Assembly: GCA_900555165.1 (NCBI GenBank)
Contig: USKE01000048.1
Span: forward strand, 1-10,582
Reading direction: 5' to 3'
DNA: 10,582 nucleotides
Origin: an uncultured Porphyromonadaceae bacterium
GTDB taxonomy: Bacteria > Bacteroidota > Bacteroidia > Bacteroidales > Muribaculaceae
Under the pieces are notes generated by a model, which had not been told where the DNA came from, made no database searches, and saw nothing but the letters and a program-made list of their open reading frames with translations. Shown one piece after another: positions 6,818 through 10,582 of the stretch; within the stretch, counting starts at the first letter, position 1; each line of letters starts with the position of its first letter. The position numbers and the translations under genes are program-made.

Positions 6818-7687
6818 ATGACGATGAAGATACTTGTGACCGGCGCTGCCGGACAGCTTGGGCGCGCCATGACGCGCACCGCCCCCGCCCTAAACGGAGT
6901 GGAGGTGGTTGCCGCCACGCATGCCGATCTCGACCTGCTCGATGCCGGCGCCGTGCGCCGTTTTGTAACCGGTGGCGGTTTCACGCACATTGTCAACTGC
7001 GCGGGATACACGGCAGTTGACCGTGCCGAGACCGAGAAACAGGCTTGTACCGCCGCAAACATAGAGGGACCGGCAAACCTTGCTTCCGCCGCGGACGAGG
7101 CCGGGGCACGCCTTGTGCATGTGTCGACCGACTACGTGTTCGACGGGCGGTCGCACCGGCCTTATGCCGAGGGTGACAAGCCCGCTCCGCTCCAGCATTA
7201 CGGCGCCACCAAGCGCCGGGGCGAGACGCGCGTGCTCGCAGCCTGCCCCGAGGCCATTATAGTGCGCACGCAGTGGCTTTACGGTCTTGGCGGCCCGAAC
7301 TTCGTGGAAACCATGCTTAGATTATCGGATCAGCGCGGCCATGCCGGGGAGATAGCCGTGGTGGCCGACCAGGTGGGCAGCCCCACATGCGCCGATGACC
7401 TTGCGCGTGCCCTGTGGGCAATCGTGACGGCACGGCAATGGGTGCCCGGTATCTATCATTATTCAAACGAGGGCGCAGCCACCTGGTATGACCTTGCAGT
7501 AGCCGTGATGCGTATGGCCGGCCGGTCGACACAAATCATCCCCATCCCTACCGAGGAGTACCCGACGCCCGCGGCGCGCCCGGCATACGCCCTGCTCGAC
7601 AAACGGCGCATACGCGCCACATACGGCGTGGAGACGCCCCACTGGGCCGATTCGCTGGCACGATACATGGCCCAGCGCGAAAATTAG
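6818..7687 (+). CDS. rfbD: dTDP-4-dehydrorhamnose reductase
   Basis: This 289-residue NAD(P)H-dependent short-chain (extended SDR) enzyme catalyses the last step of dTDP-L-rhamnose synthesis, feeding surface polysaccharide assembly in the cytoplasm. The N-terminus MKILVTGAAGQLG carries the Rossmann Gly-rich loop. The catalytic Thr-Tyr-Lys set is visible as STDYVFDG (T104) and YGATK (Y128, K132), followed by RTQWLYG, DQVGSPT and GIYHYSNEGAATWYDLA, which are typical of RmlD/RfbD. Length is normal for the family. ATG codons at 6818 and 6824 are both possible; I chose 6818, and either leaves the Rossmann loop intact. The TTG at 6788 would add an unrelated stretch and sits at the predicted transcription start. 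The other rhamnose genes (rfbA, B, C) are not in the window. prfC follows 50 bases later with no terminator between, so the two probably share a transcript. Confidence 0.93.
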   Translation: MTMKILVTGAAGQLGRAMTRTAPALNGVEVVAATHADLDLLDAGAVRRFVTGGGFTHIVNCAGYTAVDRAETEKQACTAANIEGPANLASAADEAGARLVHVSTDYVFDGRSHRPYAEGDKPAPLQHYGATKRRGETRVLAACPEAIIVRTQWLYGLGGPNFVETMLRLSDQRGHAGEIAVVADQVGSPTCADDLARALWAIVTARQWVPGIYHYSNEGAATWYDLAVAVMRMAGRSTQIIPIPTEEYPTPAARPAYALLDKRRIRATYGVETPHWADSLARYMAQREN

Positions 7688-7737
7688 GTCAACGCCGGGT
7701 AGCACGCTGACACAGAACAAGACACTGACAGACAGAG

Positions 7738-9315
7738 ATGACACTTGAAGATGAGATAAAACGGCGGCGCACGTTCGCCATCATATCGCACCCCGATGCC
7801 GGTAAGACAACCCTTACCGAGAAACTGCTCCTGTTCGGGGGCGCCATCCATGTGGCCGGAGCCGTGAAGTCGAACAAAATCAAGAAGACCGCCACATCAG
7901 ACTGGATGGAAATCGAGCGCCAGCGCGGCATCTCGGTCGCCACTTCGGTGATGGGTTTCGATTACGAGGGGTGGAAGATAAACATCCTCGACACTCCGGG
8001 TCACGAAGACTTTGCCGAAGATACCTACCGCACCCTTACCGCAGTCGACTCGGTAATTATTGTGGTCGACGTGGCCAAGGGTGTGGAGAAACAGACACGT
8101 CGCCTCATGGAGGTGTGCCGCATGCGGCAGACTCCGGTGATAATATTCGTGAACAAGCTCGACCGCGAGGGGCGTGACCCCTTCGAGGTTGTCGATGAGC
8201 TGGAGGCCGAACTCAAAATTAAGGTGAGGCCGCTCTCATGGCCCATCGGCATCGGCGCGCGTTTCAAGGGTGTCTACAATATATACGAGCACACACTTGA
8301 CCTTTTCAAACCAGACAAACAGCGTGTGAGCGAACGTGTGGAGATTGCCGATGTCAATGACCCCGCGGTCGATGCCGCGATAGGGGAGACCGAGGCCGCC
8401 CAGCTGCGCGACGACCTTGAGCTTATCGAGGGTGTCTATCCCGAATTCGACCGTGAGGAATACAGTGCCGGACGGCTTGCCCCTGTGTTCTTCGGCTCGG
8501 CGCTGAACACGTTCGGCGTCAAGGAACTTCTGGACTGTTTCGTGGAAATCGCTCCGTCGCCGCGCCCCACGCAGGCCGAGGAGCGCGTGATAAAGCCCGA
8601 AGAGGAACATTTCACCGGTTTCGTGTTCAAGATACACGCCAACATGGACCCGAACCACCGTTCGTGCATAGCTTTCGTGAAGGTGTGCTCTGGCCGTTTC
8701 GAACGCAACGCCCCCTACCGCCATGTTCGCACCGGCAAAGACCTGCGTTTCGCCGCCCCTACAGCTTTTATGGCCCAGCGCAAGAGCGTTGTCGACGAGG
8801 CTTTCCCCGGTGACATTGTTGGTATTCCCGATACCGGCAACTTCAAGATCGGCGACACGCTCACCGAGGGTGAGGAACTTCACTTCAAGGGGCTGCCGTC
8901 ATTCTCGCCCGAGATGTTCAAATATATCGAGAACACCGACCCGATGAAAGCCAAACAGCTCGACAAGGGTATACGACAGCTCATGGACGAAGGTGTCGCG
9001 CAGCTGTTCGTAAACCAGTTTAACGGCCGCAAGCTCATCGGCACCGTAGGTCAGCTGCAGTTCGAGGTGATACAATACCGTCTGTTGCATGAATATGGCG
9101 CACAATGCCGTTGGGAACCAATATCGCTCTATAAGGCATGCTGGATAGAGAGCGATGACCCTGAGGCTCTGGAAGCGTTCAAGAAACGCAAATACCAGTT
9201 CATGGCCGTGGATACAATGGGACGCGACGTGTTTCTTGCCGATTCCAACTATGTGCTGCAGATGGCGCGGACTGATTTTCCCGCCATCCGGTTCCATTTT
9301 TCTTCGGAATTTTAG
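7738..9315 (+). CDS. prfC: Peptide chain release factor 3 (RF3)
   Basis: This 525-residue translational GTPase recycles release factors RF1 and RF2 from the ribosome after peptide release. Its length matches the family (E. coli RF3 is 529). The G domain shows the P-loop HPDAGKTT (residues 18-25), switch I with the family sequence [14 protein letters not shown] (54-67), [15 protein letters not shown] beginning at D85, and NKLD at 139-142. Domain II includes [17 protein letters not shown], shared with RF3 proteins. The C-terminal domain contains [23 protein letters not shown] and ends in [12 protein letters not shown], close to other bacterial RF3 proteins. The ATG at 7738 gives the expected [20 protein letters not shown] start. 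No strong terminator lies directly after the stop; the next good one is about 230 bases downstream. Identity is secure and nothing looks damaged. Confidence 0.97.
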   Translation: MTLEDEIKRRRTFAIISHPDAGKTTLTEKLLLFGGAIHVAGAVKSNKIKKTATSDWMEIERQRGISVATSVMGFDYEGWKINILDTPGHEDFAEDTYRTLTAVDSVIIVVDVAKGVEKQTRRLMEVCRMRQTPVIIFVNKLDREGRDPFEVVDELEAELKIKVRPLSWPIGIGARFKGVYNIYEHTLDLFKPDKQRVSERVEIADVNDPAVDAAIGETEAAQLRDDLELIEGVYPEFDREEYSAGRLAPVFFGSALNTFGVKELLDCFVEIAPSPRPTQAEERVIKPEEEHFTGFVFKIHANMDPNHRSCIAFVKVCSGRFERNAPYRHVRTGKDLRFAAPTAFMAQRKSVVDEAFPGDIVGIPDTGNFKIGDTLTEGEELHFKGLPSFSPEMFKYIENTDPMKAKQLDKGIRQLMDEGVAQLFVNQFNGRKLIGTVGQLQFEVIQYRLLHEYGAQCRWEPISLYKACWIESDDPEALEAFKKRKYQFMAVDTMGRDVFLADSNYVLQMARTDFPAIRFHFSSEF

Positions 9316-9471
9316 GAATAGTTGTCATTCCGGCATAATCCGCGCAAAAAACCTCGGTGTCAAAATGCAAGCAAACCACCCTAAAACAGAGCACAATGCT
9401 CACACCCGCGCTTGCATAATGACATTAAACGCAAATTAATGTTAAAGCAGCAACACTTTTACCTCAAAACA
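9316..9471. other. Gene-free structured region after prfC
   Basis: I see no gene in this part of the gap between convergent genes. ATGCAAGC at 9365-9372 pairs with GCTTGCAT at 9410-9417, enclosing a small hairpin (GAGCA at 9389-9393 with TGCTC at 9397-9401). A separate stem follows, ACATTAA at 9422-9428 with TTAATGT at 9436-9442. A weak pairing (CGGAAT at 9305-9310 with ATTCCG at 9327-9332) at the prfC stop might act as a poor terminator. The structures are visible but unassigned. Confidence 0.4.
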
Positions 9472-9503
9472 CTTGCACATAACGTCTGAACGATGTAAAT
9501 TTG
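9472..9503 (+). promoter_or_regulatory. Bacteroidota-type promoter in the convergent gap
   Basis: TAAATTTG at 9496-9503 matches TAnnTTTG exactly, and CTTG at 9472-9475 lies 20 bases upstream as a -33 element. Transcription would begin near 9509-9512. No + strand gene of normal size lies downstream in the window, only a terminator about 40 bases on, which suggests a small-RNA promoter. Confidence 0.55.
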
Positions 9504-9509
9504 TAACGT

Positions 9510-9574
9510 GTTTTTCATGGTATTAGATTTAAGGTTAACTAAGATTGGTTGTCGGGAGACAATCAATTTTTTTT
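9510..9574 (+). ncRNA. Candidate small RNA of about 65 nt
   Basis: The stretch is bounded by a consensus promoter ending at 9503 and by a strong hairpin with a T-run ending at 9574. The predicted transcript is A/U-rich in its first 30 bases and ends in a GNRA-type tetraloop hairpin, a common architecture for regulatory RNAs. I cannot name a family. A short reading frame (ATG 9517 to TAA 9600, 27 codons) overlaps it but runs past the terminator. Both ends are inferred. Confidence 0.4.
9541..9574 (+). terminator. Intrinsic terminator with GGGA tetraloop
   Basis: The core stem pairs 9545-9553 with 9558-9566 (nine pairs, one G-U) around loop GGGA, a GNRA tetraloop, and is followed by eight T at 9567-9574. 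Upstream bases 9541-9544 can pair with part of the T-run. This is the strongest + strand terminator in the gap. It could also stop prfC read-through, and its reverse may help end the converging porin transcript. Confidence 0.8.
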
Positions 9575-9618
9575 GCGCCTACCCCAATTTCCTGTATTAA
9601 ACAACAACGGACGCATTA

Positions 9619-10582
9619 TTAAAATGAGAACTGACACATTGCGCCGACACGACGCGCCCACCGGTGCATTCCGTTGAAATTCTGACGTTTGCCGATATTG
9701 AACTCCGCTCCCACCTGAATGCGCGGGGTCAGATTCCAGAACACGTTTGCTGCGCCATACAACCCATATTTGTAGTTCATTCCGTCCTCCTGATGGTCCG
9801 GCAGATAACGCGACTGCCCGAACGTGGCGGAAACAAACAAATTGGGCCGGAAATTGTATTGCAACGCTGCACACCATCCGAATGCCGCCGGAGCATAGAG
9901 GCGCCCCGGAGTGTCAGGATCCGACACAAGATCATAATTGCCCACAAGCATATCGCCACCGAGGCTTGCAGTTCCGTGGCCCCAGGTGAAGGTCCCGTAG
10001 AACGTAAGCGGATAAGCCGGATGAAACACCGTGCTGAGCTGCAGACCATAACCTATCACGTTATGATTGCGTTCGGCAATTAGATCGCGGTACGGCAGTG
10101 TACGCATTATCCCAGCCAACCTTACATGGCTTGAGGTGTCCCATTCATACTGCAGGAACGCCGCGAAATCAGGCAGCCATTCATCGCATTTGGCGGTCAT
10201 GTCGTTCTGCACGTCAACCTGCTGGGCAGGCGTCTCGGCCGAAACGGCCACTGTCCATCGGGTCCTGAAGGGTTTCATCCCGCGCACCCGCACATCCGTT
10301 ACAGCCATCTTGTTGTTCGGGCCCTGTGCATCCACCGTAGGTGGCAACGCCATGGGATCGCTGAAAGTTGAGTTAGCATATCCCACCGTCCAGTCGTTAA
10401 GTATGGCATAAGCTTTTTTCAGATGGAGGTCACGCCCCTGATAGCCGTTGAAATTGGCTTCGATATAAAGCTGATAGTTTATCCCTCCTTTCCTGCCGAG
10501 AACCCGGAAAAACAATGATGACCCGGCCGGAGTGGTGCCGAGATGACGCATATGTGTGGGGTCAGGTTCCATTTGTATAAGC
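9619..10582 (-). CDS. DcaP-like outer-membrane porin, 5'-partial
   Basis: This is the C-terminal part (about 320 residues) of a beta-barrel porin resembling DcaP-type trimeric outer-membrane channels of Bacteroidota. The frame is open to the right edge, so the true start and signal peptide lie outside; the ATG at 10572 falls inside the conserved region (LIQMEPDPTHMRHLG). Recognisable parts are SSLFFRVLGRKGG, YQLYIEANFNGYQGRDLHLKKAYA, then ANSTFSDPMALPPTVDAQGPNN, which recalls the DcaP constriction-loop region, and YNFRPNLFVSATFGQSRYLP. Alternating hydrophobic and polar residues suggest successive beta strands, and the chain ends in Phe (QFSF), the usual C-terminal signal for barrel insertion. 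It converges on prfC and is transcribed separately. The solute is unknown; DcaP relatives pass negatively charged small molecules and peptides, but I cannot infer this here. Confidence 0.82.
   Translation of the reverse strand, partial: LIQMEPDPTHMRHLGTTPAGSSLFFRVLGRKGGINYQLYIEANFNGYQGRDLHLKKAYAILNDWTVGYANSTFSDPMALPPTVDAQGPNNKMAVTDVRVRGMKPFRTRWTVAVSAETPAQQVDVQNDMTAKCDEWLPDFAAFLQYEWDTSSHVRLAGIMRTLPYRDLIAERNHNVIGYGLQLSTVFHPAYPLTFYGTFTWGHGTASLGGDMLVGNYDLVSDPDTPGRLYAPAAFGWCAALQYNFRPNLFVSATFGQSRYLPDHQEDGMNYKYGLYGAANVFWNLTPRIQVGAEFNIGKRQNFNGMHRWARRVGAMCQFSF

Noticed and set aside
8236..8883. Minus-strand open frame (215 codons) inside prfC
   Set aside because: It is a shadow of the intact RF3 gene with no recognisable protein features.
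10570..10572. ATG at 10572 (minus strand) as the porin start
   Set aside because: The frame stays open to the window edge, there is no signal peptide after it, and the sequence is already inside the conserved barrel region.

Overview
The window looks like a piece of a Bacteroidales chromosome, most plausibly a gut Muribaculaceae-type commensal. The evidence is a Bacteroidota-restricted DUF4924 gene, a DcaP-like outer-membrane porin of the Bacteroidota type, promoters that fit the Bacteroidota pattern (a TTG-containing -33 box, then TAnnTTTG at -7), start codons without clear Shine-Dalgarno sequences, and moderately high G+C. The family-level placement is inference.

Region 1 (1-2400) is an oxalate locus on the + strand. 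It opens inside an oxalyl-CoA decarboxylase gene (oxc) whose 5' end lies off the left edge. The reading frame breaks near 1071-1077, and the conserved C-terminus continues in another frame to 1217. After a gap with a large imperfect hairpin comes an AEC-family permease very like E. coli YfdV, the transporter gene next to oxc in the yfdXWUVE operon. A strong intrinsic terminator follows. Region 2 (2420-6646) holds a 1189-residue single-chain pyruvate:ferredoxin oxidoreductase (nifJ family) with all catalytic and cluster residues but a divergent active-site neighbourhood, a deletion of about 50 residues and an insertion of about 46. Only 21 bases later comes a DUF4924 gene. Region 3 (6647-6817) holds a degenerate 21-bp tandem repeat, a perfect palindrome and a good Bacteroidota promoter. 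Region 4 (6818-9315) carries dTDP-4-dehydrorhamnose reductase (rfbD) and peptide chain release factor 3 (prfC), probably co-transcribed.

Region 5 (9316-9618) is a 303-base gap between convergent genes. It contains nested inverted repeats and, on the + strand, a well-formed promoter about 40 bases before a strong terminator. That arrangement is typical of a small RNA of about 65 nt. Region 6 (9619-10582, - strand) is the C-terminal part of a porin whose 5' end lies off the right edge.

Functionally, oxc plus the permease suggests uptake and decarboxylation of oxalate to formyl-CoA and CO2, with the CoA-transferase presumably upstream, outside the window. The frameshift makes it uncertain that the pathway works in this strain. 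The PFOR may serve central pyruvate metabolism or a related 2-oxoacid; its link to oxalate is only by position and a terminator stands between them. The most interesting unexplained items are the candidate small RNA at about 9510-9574, the divergent PFOR, the oxc frameshift and the repeat array after the DUF4924 gene.
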